Shown in pieces: positions 38,318-48,729 of a stretch of DNA of 64,000 nt. The notes under the pieces were generated by a model. That model saw nothing but the letters and a program-made list of their open reading frames with translations. It searched no databases and was not told where the DNA came from. Every line of letters begins with the position of its first letter. Positions within the stretch are counted from its first letter, which is position 1. Location of the stretch: contig NZ_JYJP01000051.1 of NCBI RefSeq assembly GCF_001012815.1, forward strand, positions 1-64,000, in the 5' to 3' direction. Origin of the DNA: Vibrio mexicanus. Its GTDB lineage: Bacteria > Pseudomonadota > Gammaproteobacteria > Enterobacterales > Vibrionaceae. A program made the translations under genes and the position numbers.

Positions 38318-39499
38318 ATGTTCTCACACTTACCAACACCGGCACTAGATCCGATTCTTTCTCTTTCTGTTGCTTATCGCAACGATCAACGCGAAAACAA
38401 AGTTGACTTGGGTATTGGCGTTTATAAAGACAGCCAAGGCCAAACGCCTGTTATGAAGGCTATTTCTCAAGCTCAAGATATTGTTGTTGAAACACAAAAA
38501 ACCAAAGCTTACGTAGGCTTAGCAGGCTGTGAAGAGTTCAACCAAAGCATGGTTGATCTGTTACTTACTGGCACTTCAGCGATGGACCGTGTCTCTGCGA
38601 TTCAAACGCCAGGCGCGAGTGGCGCTCTGCGTATGTTAGGCGACTTAATGAAAGTCGCTCAACCAGATACGGTGGTTTGGATCTCAAACCCGAGCTACGT
38701 GAACCACAAACCAGTGATGGAAGCGGCAGGTCTTAAAGTTAAGTTCTATCGCTACTTTAGCCCTGAAACCAAGCAGGTTGATGTTGCTGCGATGCTAGAC
38801 GACTTGTCTACAGCAGGTAAAAACGATGTGGTTTTACTTCACGGTTGTTGTCATAACCCAACTGGCGCAGACATCGATTTTGCTGCGTGGGAAGAAATCA
38901 CGCGTCTGTCTCAGAAGAACGGCTTCACACCGTTTGTTGATATCGCTTACCAAGGTTTTGGTGATGGCCTAGAAGAAGACGCGAAAGGTCTTCGCTTCAT
39001 GGCAGACAACGTTGAAGAAATGTTGATCACAACCTCTTGTTCAAAGAACTTTGGCTTGTACCGTGAGCGCACAGGTGCGGCTATCGTAGTGGGTAAAAAC
39101 CAAAAAGACGTAGGCAATGCGAAGGGCAAACTGCTTACGCTTGCGCGTTCTACTTACACAATGCCACCTGATCACGGTGCGGCTCTAGTGAAAACTATTC
39201 TAGGTAGTGACACCTTAACTCAAGTTTGGAAACAAGAACTGAGTGAGATGCAGCAACGTTTGGTTAGTCTGCGTCACACCTTATGTAACGAATTGAGAAA
39301 TAACCACAATACATCACAGTTCGACTTTATCGAAAGTCATAAAGGTATGTTTACTGTGCTAGGCTTTAGCCAAGAACAAATGACACGTCTACGCGAAGAA
39401 TTTGGTATTTATGGAGTAGGTGACGGCCGTATCAATATTGCAGGCTTAACTGAAAACCACATTCCATATGTAGCAGAAGCAATTGTAAAAGTGTCTTAA
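38318..39499 (+). CDS. tyrB: Aromatic amino acid aminotransferase
   Basis: This 393-aa PLP enzyme belongs to class I aminotransferases of the AspC/TyrB type, which transfer amino groups between aspartate, tyrosine or phenylalanine and 2-oxo acids. The PLP lysine is in SCSKNFGLYRERTGA. Other family residues are NPTGADIDF, and DIAYQGFGDGLEEDAKGLR for the cofactor-binding Asp and Tyr. The start is ATG 38318 with aaaggg upstream; GTG 38309 is less likely. It follows nrdDG, an arrangement I recall from Vibrio chromosome 2. A TyrR-like box upstream supports an aromatic role over plain AspC, but the substrate is not proven. Confidence 0.85.
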   Translation: MFSHLPTPALDPILSLSVAYRNDQRENKVDLGIGVYKDSQGQTPVMKAISQAQDIVVETQKTKAYVGLAGCEEFNQSMVDLLLTGTSAMDRVSAIQTPGASGALRMLGDLMKVAQPDTVVWISNPSYVNHKPVMEAAGLKVKFYRYFSPETKQVDVAAMLDDLSTAGKNDVVLLHGCCHNPTGADIDFAAWEEITRLSQKNGFTPFVDIAYQGFGDGLEEDAKGLRFMADNVEEMLITTSCSKNFGLYRERTGAAIVVGKNQKDVGNAKGKLLTLARSTYTMPPDHGAALVKTILGSDTLTQVWKQELSEMQQRLVSLRHTLCNELRNNHNTSQFDFIESHKGMFTVLGFSQEQMTRLREEFGIYGVGDGRINIAGLTENHIPYVAEAIVKVS

Positions 39500-39532
39500 T
39501 CAAAGCGATATTGATATCAGTTAGGTGACTAC

Positions 39533-40204
39533 ATGAATAAAGCGTTGAAATTAGTTTTAGCCTTAATGTTAACTGGTGGTTTGGCCGCGTGTACCACGAC
39601 TCAAGCTCCAGTAGAGCCAGAAACACCAGCAGTGGAACAGCCAGAGCCGGAAGTGGAACAACCAGAAGTTGAACCTCAAACAGAACCGGAAGTGACTGAG
39701 CCCGAAAAACCGGTCGAACCTGAACCTAAGCCAGAGCCAAAACCAGAGCCTGAACCGGAAAAAGTTCAAAAGACGGCAGATGGTAAGTTGATTTTGGGTC
39801 AGAACGAGTGGGTTTACTTTCCGGGCCTAGAAGACAGTTTCAAAGCTCGCGTAGACTCAGGTGCGACAACCTCATCAGTGAGTGCGGTGGATATCGTTCC
39901 ATTCGAACGTGATGGCAATGATTGGGTGAAGTTTAAGATCCAACACGATGGAATTAACAGCGATAAGATCGCGCTTCCAGTTCAGCGATGGGCAAAGATC
40001 AAACAGTCCAATAACGAAGAGGGCGAAAAGCGTGCTGTTGTTGTTGCTTGGATCCAAGTCGGTGATGTAAAAGAGAAAACGGAGTTTACTCTAACGGACC
40101 GAACTCACCTTGAGTATCCAATCTTGTTAGGTCGTAGCTTCTTCAAAGACATCGCTATTGTTGATGTCAGTCAGAAGTATGTTCAAGACAAGTTTAAGAA
40201 ATAG
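39533..40204 (+). CDS. Retropepsin-like lipoprotein (putative ATP-dependent zinc protease family, PF05618)
   Basis: This 223-aa protein starts with a lipoprotein signal, lipobox GLAAC (Cys20). A low-complexity Pro/Glu stretch follows (about residues 25-75, repeats of PEPKPEPKPEP and EVEQPEVEP type), probably an extended spacer across the periplasm. The C-terminal domain (about 80-223) has the RVDSGATTSS block and the LGRSFF block typical of PF05618, whose fold is that of retropepsin-like aspartyl proteases with DSG as catalytic motif. The older family name, ATP-dependent zinc protease, is not supported by motifs seen here. It follows tyrB after 33 bases. Protease activity is inferred. Confidence 0.82.
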   Translation: MNKALKLVLALMLTGGLAACTTTQAPVEPETPAVEQPEPEVEQPEVEPQTEPEVTEPEKPVEPEPKPEPKPEPEPEKVQKTADGKLILGQNEWVYFPGLEDSFKARVDSGATTSSVSAVDIVPFERDGNDWVKFKIQHDGINSDKIALPVQRWAKIKQSNNEEGEKRAVVVAWIQVGDVKEKTEFTLTDRTHLEYPILLGRSFFKDIAIVDVSQKYVQDKFKK

Positions 40205-40246
40205 GGGTTGTAAGGCTCTAACTTAGAACCTGCACTGAAGTACTCA

Positions 40247-40273
40247 AAAGCCCGCGTTAAAGCGGGCTTTTTT
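40247..40273 (+). terminator. Terminator of the retropepsin-like gene
   Basis: aaaagcccgc / gcgggctttt stem with a 6-base loop and a T-run. It also lies just past the end of gsk on the other strand. Confidence 0.88.
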
Positions 40274-40295
40274 ATGTCTTACGAATATGCGAACT

Positions 40296-41600
40296 TTATC
40301 GGTCCCAGTATGCTTCTTCTAAGCTGTCTTCACGCTCTGGGAGTGCGCGGCCAAGACGCGGAGAGTGTTGGGTCAATACTTCATAGCTCACGCGGTTTGC
40401 GTACTTACAAATTTGAGAGAGTGATGAGTAAGTTAGATATGGCTGATCGTGCTTAGATGAGTTAGGCACATTGATGACGTGGTAGCTGTTTGCTGCCATA
40501 TCGTGAAGTAGGGCAGATAGCGCCGCATCGCCTGCACCATTAGTGTTCTTAATCTCAAGTGGACCACCAAGATAAGGACCGATATGCGAATAGACTTTAA
40601 GCGGATTTGTACAATCCGATTTACGCATAGCGCGGCTAAACTCGTACTTGTTGAACTCTGGTATATTACCTGGCAACAAAGGTAGCTCAGTTTGGCGTTT
40701 TGCCAAATCCTCAGTGTACCCTGCCATGTAAAGACCGATTGGGCCCGCAGTGCATAACACTAGGTCTACCCATTCTAGCGCTTTATCTGCTGCAAGAAGT
40801 GGATCTTTTTCACCGGTGAGGGCTTCACCTTCTTCCTCATTCATCGCGACAACAGTAATGTTCTCTTTAATGTACTCTTGCCACCAAGCTTCATTACCTT
40901 CGATTACGTATTTGGTACCAAGCGTGAGAACAACAGGAACATTTTTCGATTTAGCGACCTCAATGGCACGTGCCACAGCTTTAGGCATTGGATCTTCTGG
41001 TTTTCCTCGCATTAGGTAAGAAGACACAATCAATGCTGATGCTTTATCGAAGACATCTTCAGGTACGCTTTCTGGCATTAACTGGTTCATGTCGCCTTCG
41101 TTAATGGCAAATGTGCGCTCACCATTCTCAGAAATCAGCGTGTAACAACGGCCAATTGGTCCATCGACGGTTTGGAGGTGGTTTAGGTTCATGCGTGAAG
41201 AGGTACGGCAAAGGTAACGGTACGCGTAAGAACCGACTTCAATGTTTTTAGACATCACACCAAGAAGTACTGATTTACTGTCTGCTAGGACTGAGTAGTT
41301 ATGCAGGGTATTGCCAATGGTATCACCTGGATATTGGTGAGTGATTAGTCCGCGCTCAACCAGTTCGTCATAAAGTGCATCTGCCTTACTTTCCTCAAGA
41401 ACAAGTGAATGTCCTTTACTTAGCTCGTGACGTTCAAGAAAGTCGTCGTCAACACGAGCCTCGATATCAACAATGGTTTGTCCAACACCAACAATGATTG
41501 GTCGATGGAGCTTTGGCGTTTGTTGAATTTGGTTTACTAAAGGATCACGAGCGTGAGTTGGAAAGTAGTGCTTTGATTTGCGCTGGCCAGGAAACTTCAT
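40296..41600 (-). CDS. gsk: Inosine-guanosine kinase
   Basis: This 434-aa PfkB-family kinase phosphorylates inosine and guanosine to IMP and GMP in purine salvage. Motifs: the N-terminal nucleoside site region VGVGQTIVDIEARVDDDF and the PfkB signature 2 NTNGAGDAALSALLHD with the catalytic Asp. Length and sequence fit Gsk of gamma-proteobacteria throughout. It is monocistronic and ends just before a terminator shared with the convergent lipoprotein gene. The start ATG is the first in the frame, and the ribosome site is weak. Confidence 0.92.
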   Translation of the reverse strand: MKFPGQRKSKHYFPTHARDPLVNQIQQTPKLHRPIIVGVGQTIVDIEARVDDDFLERHELSKGHSLVLEESKADALYDELVERGLITHQYPGDTIGNTLHNYSVLADSKSVLLGVMSKNIEVGSYAYRYLCRTSSRMNLNHLQTVDGPIGRCYTLISENGERTFAINEGDMNQLMPESVPEDVFDKASALIVSSYLMRGKPEDPMPKAVARAIEVAKSKNVPVVLTLGTKYVIEGNEAWWQEYIKENITVVAMNEEEGEALTGEKDPLLAADKALEWVDLVLCTAGPIGLYMAGYTEDLAKRQTELPLLPGNIPEFNKYEFSRAMRKSDCTNPLKVYSHIGPYLGGPLEIKNTNGAGDAALSALLHDMAANSYHVINVPNSSKHDQPYLTYSSLSQICKYANRVSYEVLTQHSPRLGRALPEREDSLEEAYWDR

Positions 41601-41875
41601 GAGTAATGATTTATTAGAGAATTTTCATGAAGTATATCACATGTTTTTAATTTGGCTTTCATTAATATTTCATAATGGCTGGATCTAAATTCGATATGAG
41701 CGGACTTAGAATGTTGCTTAACCTTCACTTACACGCGATGATAAAAACACTGGTCGTTGGTTCGTCGAGAGTCGATTTTGTCCCAGCATATACAATAATA
41801 AACAAGGTATGTAGCGTAGTAACGTTTGAGCAAATGAGAACATAAGCACATTCTGCCCCTGAGGTTTTTCTAGAG

Positions 41876-44800
41876 CTATGCTGTTAAAGTCTCTATTTCA
41901 TGTATGAGCGAGTCTTTATTGACGGGCTTGGGTACATATCCATCCATGCCAGATGAGAAGCAGCGCTTGATGTCCTCATCAATGACACTCGCGGTGAGGG
42001 CGATGATGGGCGTTTTAGTTAGGCCACTCGATTGCTCATATTGGCGAATTTCTTTAGTAGCTGTATAGCCATCTTTCACAGGCATCATACAATCCATCAA
42101 TATGATGTCGAACGAGTTGTCTTTGGTATACATATCCACGGCAATCTGGCCGTTTTCAGCGACTTCCAGCAAATAGCCAGCTTTCTTCAACATCGTTGAG
42201 GCGACCATTTGATTAACGCGATTATCTTCAACTAACAGCACTTTTTCTGCCTTGCCTTGTGTATTAGTAACATTGTTAAAACTGGTGTCGCTAGTTGGTT
42301 GATGTGCCACACTTTCGTTTTGGCTCGTTGCTTTTTTTACAGATGGTAGTCCCTTTCGTTTTGCTGTGCTTGATTCAACGCTGCTTGGTACAACGTTGTT
42401 CGGTTCATGGGAACTAGGTTCGACAATGTCTGGACGTGGAATCATTTCTTGTTGTGAGCTTGAAGTAACTGAATCATTTTGTTCTATGTCATGAACGACG
42501 TCATTCGAAGGATCTTGGTTAATGGCGTGTTGGATTTTCTCTTTGAGAACGGAGAACTTGAATGGCTTAGGTATATAGTCATTCATCCCTTTATCAAAAC
42601 ACTTCTGAATGTCATCATCAACAACACTTGCCGTTAACGCGATGATAGGTATACGTCGTGCCATGCCGTTGGATTGTTCGTATTCGCGAATTTTTTCAGT
42701 GGCGGTGAAGCCGTCCATGACTGGCATCATGCAATCCATCATGATGACGAGATAATCTGGATTGCTGATAAACATGTCGAGCCCTTCGCGTCCGTTGTGG
42801 GCAAACTCATACTCGTAACCCGCTTTTCCGATATGCAATCCGGCAATCTTCTGGTTCACTTGATTGTCTTCTACGATCAGAATTTTTCTTTTGGGCTTTG
42901 AATTGAGGTTGACGACTAAGTCACCATCAAGGCTAGACTCATGAAGTTCACAAGCATCGATTGCTTTGATTAAGCGACTGCCGAGCAAAGGGAGTGAAAC
43001 TTGTGCGCTAATGATTCTTTCGAGCTCGGTATACTGTCCATGGAAAGAGCGCACGAGACATATATTGGCACCTTGCAGTTTAATCATGGACAATTGTTGA
43101 AAGTCACGGGGCAAAAGATCGTTCGGCTCTACAAACAAAACGGTTGCGGTTGTGATGGAAAAAGGAACAGCATTAACTTCGTTAAGCTTGGAAATATCTT
43201 TAAAGCGACTAGCGACTTCAATACCATAGAAATTAAGCTCATCATTGATTCGTTTTGCTAGCCCTTCAGCGCGACAGACAAGAATAATGGGGGATTCGAC
43301 CGGATGAGGTTTGGCCCTGTCTTCTTCAATATCCAGTGTTAAATCAAAATAGAAACAGCTACCAATGCCTTTTTGAGAGTCTAGCTGAATACGTCCTCCC
43401 ATGAGTTCAACGAGCTGTGTACTAATTGCCAACCCCAAGCCAGTTCCACCAAACTGGCGTGTGGTCGATTCATCTTCCTGAGCGAATGGCTCAAAGATGG
43501 TTTTCTGCTGTTTTTCATCGATACCAATCCCTGAGTCTTGGACAGAGAACCGTACTGTGATTTTGCCAATGTCTCGACTCAGTGTTTGAGCCGACAGTGT
43601 CACGCTACCCTGAGAGGTGAATTTTACAGCGTTCGACATAAAGTTCATGATCACTTGCCTTACACGATGGTCATCGGCCAACAAGCGGCTTGGAATGTCT
43701 GGGCTTATTTCTACATTGAGCCCTATTTTCTTTTCTTTCGCCCGTGGAATGGTGATCGCGGCGATGTCATATATAGATTCACGGATATTGGTGGAATGCT
43801 CACTGATTAACAGCATACCGGATTCAATCTTAGAGAAGTCGAGAATATCGTTAATTAGGCTTAATAGAAGCTGGGACGAAGTTTCAATGGTGTCGACATA
43901 TTCGCGTTGTGTTGGGTTTAACTCAGTATCAGATAGAATTTCCGAGATCCCAATGACACCATTTAGCGGTGTGCGAATTTCATGTGACATGTTGGCTAAG
44001 AAACTACTTTTTGCTTTGCTCGCTTCTATCGCTTGGTCTTTCGCAATTTCGGCATCTTCTTTAGCTAACGTCAAGCGTTCGCTGGCGAGTTCTCTATCTA
44101 ATGTGAGCGATTCGACTTCCTTGGCGAATCGGCTGATCTCATCGTTGCCAGCCGTTAAGCCATCAAGTTTAGGCCTGTCTTGGTTTTTGTCCAATTTCAA
44201 AAATGCCAATATTAAGTTCAGGTTTTTACTGAGTTTTCGTGCCATTGTTGTACTCGCCAAAATTACGAACAGCATCATAAGCGCAACGGCAGAGATTGAT
44301 AAGAAACGCGCTCCTTGCACGGTATTAATAGAACTACTGACCTCATTTGAAAGACTTTCTTGGATCGTACTTGCGACGTTTTGCAGTAAACTGAAGCGCG
44401 TGCTCAACGCCTTTAATCCGTCTTGCACTTGAAATGGGGTGAGTGTTTGTAACTTTTCGGGTTGCATCAGAATGTCTCGAAACTCATTACTTCGAGCAAA
44501 CGATTGATTACTCAGTGTATTCGCCATAAAAGGGGTAAGTTCACCACCAACATTGAGTGAAATGAATCGATCAGCAAACAGAGACTGTCGGTAACTTAAA
44601 CTGCGGATCGTATTAGCTAAGTCTACCGAATAGGGTTCTTCTTGATTCTCTAATTTAAGGAGCTGGGTACTTAAGATGTACTCTTCGTTATACCAATACA
44701 TTAACCACTCGATTGCAATTAGAGCTTGTAACTGCTGTTGAACGATTGTATTAGCGTGACTAAAAGGAATGTTTTCGAGTTCGTAGAGCAGGGCCTCATA

Positions 44801-45220
44801 TTGCTTTGCTTGTTGACTGATGAGATCAAGTTTCTGATAGATGTCATCAGATTGGTGAAATGCCTGGCTAGTCTCAATGTACTGTGAGACCAAGTTGTTA
44901 GAAACCGATGAGCGGACATTGAAGAGGTTAGCGGAGATTTTAGATAGGTTCTCGCTTGCGGTGGTAATTTGCTCAGGTGTCAGGTTATTGGTTTGTTGGT
45001 TACGATATACGTATGAAAGGGCTCTTATATAACTCGACAGTTGCTTTACTTTATCGTATTCGTTTAGCTGCGAGTTGAGATGTACAATTAGGTATCCTGC
45101 AAAAAACAACAGCAGGAAAAGTGGAAAGATCGCTAACCCTAGAAGCTTGACGTTTAAGGTCAACCGCCTCATTAATTTTCCGTTTGTTCGAACGTTTGAG
45201 GGTACTTTATCGGAGAACAT
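41876..45220 (-). CDS. Hybrid sensor histidine kinase with two tandem receivers
   Basis: This 1114-aa protein has two membrane helices (about residues 25-46 and 305-326) enclosing a 255-residue periplasmic sensor that I do not recognise. Next come the dimerisation/phosphorylation helix with His413 ([11 protein letters not shown]) and the ATPase domain (Asn530, DSGIG 562-566, FGGTGLG 590-596). Three receiver-like domains follow: a degenerate one at about 643-755 lacking the acceptor Asp, a complete one at about 778-900 (Asp829, Lys885) and another at about 993-1110 (Asp1043, Lys1098). The two complete receivers are very alike (ILMDCMMPV / [17 protein letters not shown]), indicating duplication within the gene. 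There is no C-terminal HPt domain, so phosphate should pass to a separate HPt protein. It stands alone. Confidence 0.85.
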   Translation of the reverse strand: MFSDKVPSNVRTNGKLMRRLTLNVKLLGLAIFPLFLLLFFAGYLIVHLNSQLNEYDKVKQLSSYIRALSYVYRNQQTNNLTPEQITTASENLSKISANLFNVRSSVSNNLVSQYIETSQAFHQSDDIYQKLDLISQQAKQYEALLYELENIPFSHANTIVQQQLQALIAIEWLMYWYNEEYILSTQLLKLENQEEPYSVDLANTIRSLSYRQSLFADRFISLNVGGELTPFMANTLSNQSFARSNEFRDILMQPEKLQTLTPFQVQDGLKALSTRFSLLQNVASTIQESLSNEVSSSINTVQGARFLSISAVALMMLFVILASTTMARKLSKNLNLILAFLKLDKNQDRPKLDGLTAGNDEISRFAKEVESLTLDRELASERLTLAKEDAEIAKDQAIEASKAKSSFLANMSHEIRTPLNGVIGISEILSDTELNPTQREYVDTIETSSQLLLSLINDILDFSKIESGMLLISEHSTNIRESIYDIAAITIPRAKEKKIGLNVEISPDIPSRLLADDHRVRQVIMNFMSNAVKFTSQGSVTLSAQTLSRDIGKITVRFSVQDSGIGIDEKQQKTIFEPFAQEDESTTRQFGGTGLGLAISTQLVELMGGRIQLDSQKGIGSCFYFDLTLDIEEDRAKPHPVESPIILVCRAEGLAKRINDELNFYGIEVASRFKDISKLNEVNAVPFSITTATVLFVEPNDLLPRDFQQLSMIKLQGANICLVRSFHGQYTELERIISAQVSLPLLGSRLIKAIDACELHESSLDGDLVVNLNSKPKRKILIVEDNQVNQKIAGLHIGKAGYEYEFAHNGREGLDMFISNPDYLVIMMDCMMPVMDGFTATEKIREYEQSNGMARRIPIIALTASVVDDDIQKCFDKGMNDYIPKPFKFSVLKEKIQHAINQDPSNDVVHDIEQNDSVTSSSQQEMIPRPDIVEPSSHEPNNVVPSSVESSTAKRKGLPSVKKATSQNESVAHQPTSDTSFNNVTNTQGKAEKVLLVEDNRVNQMVASTMLKKAGYLLEVAENGQIAVDMYTKDNSFDIILMDCMMPVKDGYTATKEIRQYEQSSGLTKTPIIALTASVIDEDIKRCFSSGMDGYVPKPVNKDSLIHEIETLTA

Positions 45221-45379
45221 AAGCTTTTTGCGTTGTTACCTATATGAATAATGTAGAATATCAGCGTTAATTAATGAAGCACCGAAAAACAAAAATACCC
45301 ACAAAGAGTTAGGATTAACATTTTTGAAGTAACCAATCAGTTCTTGATGTTTCAAAGTTAACCCAATATTCACTGTAGT

Positions 45380-45688
45380 TTAACGAGTAGGCAGCTCCGA
45401 CAGGCAGGTACGACAATAACATGTCGATTCTTTGGGCTCAGAAGACGTGTCACGGCGTTCGATTTCAAAGCACCAACAAGATGATTTACCAGCGCTAATA
45501 TCGCAATGAGCTGGTTCTCCACATTTTGGGCAAGAGTGGGTGTTAACCTTTTGAGAGAGCTTATTCATGATATGTTCGCGTTCTTCGTCGGTCATATGTC
45601 GCCAGTTTTGAATCTCGGCAATGGTACGATGACAACCAGAGCAGATGCCTTCGTTGTTTTTACAAGCAGCGATACAAGGTGTTTTCAT
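45380..45688 (-). CDS. DUF1289 and cysteine-rich CWC fusion protein
   Basis: This 102-aa protein joins two small metal-binding domains. The N-terminal DUF1289 part has TPCIAACK, GICSGCHRT and the helix IAEIQNWRHMTDEERE. The C-terminal cysteine-rich CWC part has CPKCGEP, CDISAGKSSCWCFE and CYCRTCL. With 13 Cys it probably binds two or three zinc ions or iron-sulfur clusters. It is cytoplasmic, with no signal peptide. DUF1289 proteins are often short stand-alone proteins; the fusion is common in Vibrio. The function is unknown. The upstream neighbours on this strand are unrelated. Confidence 0.8.
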   Translation of the reverse strand: MKTPCIAACKNNEGICSGCHRTIAEIQNWRHMTDEEREHIMNKLSQKVNTHSCPKCGEPAHCDISAGKSSCWCFEIERRDTSSEPKESTCYCRTCLSELPTR

Positions 45689-45956
45689 GGACAGGTGACT
45701 CGGTTTTTATGATGACTATGGAAGAGTGATGAAATATAGCGAACTTGGGGTAGGATTTCAGTCTGAATTTACCAAAAGACTCAATACAAATATCGAGAAC
45801 CCTACTGAGGCCTGCTGTTGACACATAGGATAGATGAATGATTGTGTTAGGTGACGAGAGCTATCTATATGACGACAATGTTTCGTTACAATCGAGATTC
45901 GATTCAAAGCCATCATTTTGCCACAATGGCATCGGTTTTGATTCGATGAACTGAGT

Positions 45957-46439
45957 ATGCTGACCTATCTATCTGCTCTACCGCCTGTCATTTTGATTTC
46001 TGCACTTTGGATCTATTTCTGTTTTCAGTTCGTGAGCTCAATGAACTGGCAGTTGTGGAGTGACATAGGTGTGTATGGTTTGGTCTCAACCGCGATCGTT
46101 TTTCCCATGTTTCATGGCGATTGGGCTCAGTTCAAGCAAGCGGCGACCATCGTCGCAATCGCTTCCACTATTGGTTTAGTAGGTAAAGCATTAATCGATG
46201 CGAAACGGCCCGATTTAAGTGGTAACGACAGTTTTCCGTCCAATCATACTGCTAATGCTTTCGCAGCTTCAACAGCTCTCATGATGTGGAATGGGTGGCT
46301 TATTGGTCTCATGTCCTATGGTTTAGCGACTTTGGTAGGTTTGGGTAGAGTTCGAGCGCTTAAACACCATTGGCGAGATGTAATTAGTGGCTTAGGGGTA
46401 GGAATTATCGCCTCTGTGCTGGCATTCCACTTCTTCTAA
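45957..46439 (+). CDS. PAP2-family membrane phosphatase
   Basis: This 160-aa protein has four to five membrane helices and the three PAP2 motifs: KRPDLSG (motif 1, KALIDAKRP), SFPSNHTA (motif 2 with the conserved His) and R-A-x-HHWRD (motif 3 with nucleophile His and Asp). It should dephosphorylate a lipid phosphate at the inner membrane, such as undecaprenyl diphosphate or phosphatidic acid; it is shorter than typical PgpB. It is not preceded by a strong ribosome site. A long perfect hairpin follows. Confidence 0.85.
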   Translation: MLTYLSALPPVILISALWIYFCFQFVSSMNWQLWSDIGVYGLVSTAIVFPMFHGDWAQFKQAATIVAIASTIGLVGKALIDAKRPDLSGNDSFPSNHTANAFAASTALMMWNGWLIGLMSYGLATLVGLGRVRALKHHWRDVISGLGVGIIASVLAFHFF

Positions 46440-46465
46440 TTAACTTCAAAATATTCCTATTGTTT

Positions 46466-46497
46466 ATATCGATTATTCCATCAGGAATAATCGATAT
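46466..46497. repeat. 14-bp perfect inverted repeat
   Basis: atatcgattattcc (46466-46479) and ggaataatcgatat (46484-46497) are exact complements around the loop atca. No T-run follows. It could be the terminator of the PAP2 gene without a U-tail, or an operator of the metallophosphoesterase gene downstream. A second, imperfect hairpin (cagtacga ... tcgtactg) occurs at about 46553-46590. Confidence 0.6.
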
Positions 46498-46631
46498 TAC
46501 CATTCTTGGTATATCACAGGGTTATGATATCGGCAGAAATCTCCTTGTCGCAGCAGTACGAGTATCGAGCGTTAAGACTTGTCGTACTGCGAGAAGGCGG
46601 CGGGCGTAATTGTCTATCATCAAAGTGACTC

Positions 46632-48224
46632 ATGAAAATTAACTATATTCATACCAAACACCTGCAGTTTCTTTTTGCTCAGCTTACAAAAGATGCCCCG
46701 AAATCTATCCAACCGATACTTGCGAGTATACAAGCGGAACAAAGTGGGCGGGATAACACGTATAACGCTAGTGAATTAACAATTTCAATAATTGAACGAC
46801 TAAGGCAACTCAGTTCAGTGGAGTCAGGGACCTGTGCCTGCTCTCCTGAGTCGATAGAAGCGCTTAGCCGCGAAATTTTGATTCGTACTTTTGAGTTGGA
46901 AAAAGGATTAGCGTTTAAAGCGACTCACAACATTCAGAATCTACTATTTGTGGGAGATGTGCATGGGCAGAGCAGTAAGTTATTCGAGCTTATGCAAAGC
47001 CAAGACTGCATTGAAGATCAATACGAGACAGCGTTTATAAACTCTCATCTTGTATTCGTTGGCGATTTAGTCAACATGCCAACAAACATCCAAGGCGATG
47101 ATCTTGCGGTATTGAGAAGAGTAAGAAGTTTAACAGAGACCAATAGAGCATTTTGTTTGATGGGGAATCATGAGCTTAATGCGATCAAAGCTCAATTAGG
47201 TTTCACAACAGAGTGCGACTCAGGTAGCTTTGTTGACAAGGTTCAGAAAAGAGAAGATGCGGCGCTTTATTGGGTTGAGTGGTTTAAAACCTTACCGGTT
47301 TATCTCGACTTTGGAGAAATCCGAGCGGTACATGCGTGTTGGCACCAAGGGACGATCGATCGACTAAAGCCGTATCTAACTGAAACGAATGCAATCAAAC
47401 CAGAATGCTGGGCTTTTATCTTGGATACTGAACATGAGCTTTCTAAGTTACTTTGCGTTTTATTGGAAGGCCCTAAAGCTATGCTTCCAAAAGGGCATTA
47501 CTATCTGAATAAAAATGGTTGTACTTCGGCAGCGGCTCGTATCGCTTGGTGGAAAAACCGCTATGGAATTGCTTCAATTAGTGACCTAACGGTTAATACC
47601 GAGGTTCACTTATCACCAGATATCGAGCAGCACGTCAGTGCTACAGAGCTAAGTTGGGTTGAACCGCCCATTTATCCAACCATCATTGGCCACTATGGGC
47701 TGGAGCCAACGCAATACCCTTCGAAACTCAGCGATCGTGTTGTGTGTGTCGACTATCAGGCTATCATGCCAGGTGCGGATCTGGTGGGATATTGGGTGTA
47801 TTTGTCTGAATGGGAATCAGTTGATGAGTTGACTGATAATCGTCACTTTGTCGTCAAGCAACAGCCTTGCGACGGTGCTTTGGTTTCTAACGGAGTAAGG
47901 CAACTGATCATTCAAGGCCTTAACCGAACCCCGCAGGCAATGGTGGATGAAGAGACGTTAGCGCGCGTATCAAAGATTCTTTATCAGGAATGGACGCCAT
48001 ACAGCGAATTCGACCAAACGATACGCGAGGCGTACTACCCTGTGGTGAATGATACTCGCTACAATTTCGAGTTGTCGGCGCTTTCTGTAGCGGCCGTAGG
48101 CAATATCGAACAGCTTGCAGGTTATCTTCTACTTACTGAGCAATACGCCATTGGTATCAATCGACCAGAAGCAGAGCGCGAATGTAGCAGTGTGGCGGAG
48201 AAAGTATTCAAATTTGCACCGTGA
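46632..48224 (+). CDS. Metallophosphoesterase (calcineurin-like)
   Basis: This 530-aa protein has a calcineurin-like core with the metal-binding signature in order: GDVHGQSSK (Asp, His), VFVGDLVNMP (Asp) and MGNHELNA (Asn, His), with more His further on (VHACWHQG). It belongs to the Ser/Thr-phosphatase-like or Ap4A-hydrolase-like group but is twice as long as the core. The rest (about residues 260-530) has no match I recognise. It is cytoplasmic, with no signal peptide. RidA follows 76 bases later with no shared spacing signs. The substrate is unknown. Confidence 0.78.
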   Translation: MKINYIHTKHLQFLFAQLTKDAPKSIQPILASIQAEQSGRDNTYNASELTISIIERLRQLSSVESGTCACSPESIEALSREILIRTFELEKGLAFKATHNIQNLLFVGDVHGQSSKLFELMQSQDCIEDQYETAFINSHLVFVGDLVNMPTNIQGDDLAVLRRVRSLTETNRAFCLMGNHELNAIKAQLGFTTECDSGSFVDKVQKREDAALYWVEWFKTLPVYLDFGEIRAVHACWHQGTIDRLKPYLTETNAIKPECWAFILDTEHELSKLLCVLLEGPKAMLPKGHYYLNKNGCTSAAARIAWWKNRYGIASISDLTVNTEVHLSPDIEQHVSATELSWVEPPIYPTIIGHYGLEPTQYPSKLSDRVVCVDYQAIMPGADLVGYWVYLSEWESVDELTDNRHFVVKQQPCDGALVSNGVRQLIIQGLNRTPQAMVDEETLARVSKILYQEWTPYSEFDQTIREAYYPVVNDTRYNFELSALSVAAVGNIEQLAGYLLLTEQYAIGINRPEAERECSSVAEKVFKFAP

Positions 48225-48299
48225 TAAAGCCATAACAATGTGCCATTGTTGGGTTAACTGCAGTACACTGCCGTTTTGAATAAAAGAAGCAGGAAAACC

Positions 48300-48665
48300 A
48301 TGACAATTCATAGAATTAACCCATGTAAACGTTGGTCTGATGTCACTGTATACAATGGTATTGCGCACTTTGTGGAAGTGGCCGAAGAAGACACAAAAGC
48401 GGATATGAAAGGGCAAGTCCAGCAAATATTCGCTCAAGCAGAACAGATGTTGGCGAGCGTAGACAGTGATCGTTCACGAATTCTTTCAGTCACAATTTAT
48501 GTTACTGATTTTGCGAACTTTGATGCCCTAAATGAAGAGTGGGATGCATGGTTTCCAGAGGGTACTGCGCCTAGTCGCGCCTGTGTGAAAGTAGAACTTG
48601 CTGATCCTGAGTTGCTTGTTGAAATGGCCTTTGTCGCGGCAGCTGGAGAGAAATACCGCGACTAA
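48300..48665 (+). CDS. RidA/YjgF-family protein
   Basis: This 121-aa protein belongs to the RidA family, whose members hydrolyse reactive 2-aminoacrylate and other enamines to stop damage to PLP enzymes. Conserved blocks are present: a Tyr near the N-terminus (VYNG), SVTIYVTDF, PSRACVKVELADPELLVEMAFVA (the Arg in SRACV binds substrate) and a final E. It starts at ATG 48300 with agga upstream; the longer frame from 48276 is rejected. It may be a RidA subfamily paralogue, since the usual copy is linked to ilvA or pyrI. Confidence 0.88.
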   Translation: MTIHRINPCKRWSDVTVYNGIAHFVEVAEEDTKADMKGQVQQIFAQAEQMLASVDSDRSRILSVTIYVTDFANFDALNEEWDAWFPEGTAPSRACVKVELADPELLVEMAFVAAAGEKYRD

Positions 48666-48729
48666 GTAACAAATATGAATCGAACTCTGTGTTATTTTAT
48701 TAATAACATGAATGTTAAAGGAAAGTAAT

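Noticed and set aside
39569..39769. 66-codon antisense frame rich in Phe, Arg and Leu
   Set aside because: Shadow of the Pro/Glu repeat of the lipoprotein gene on the plus strand.
46549..46593. Integron attC-like site from the imperfect hairpin
   Set aside because: No GTT core site, no VCR-type length or repeated cassettes nearby.
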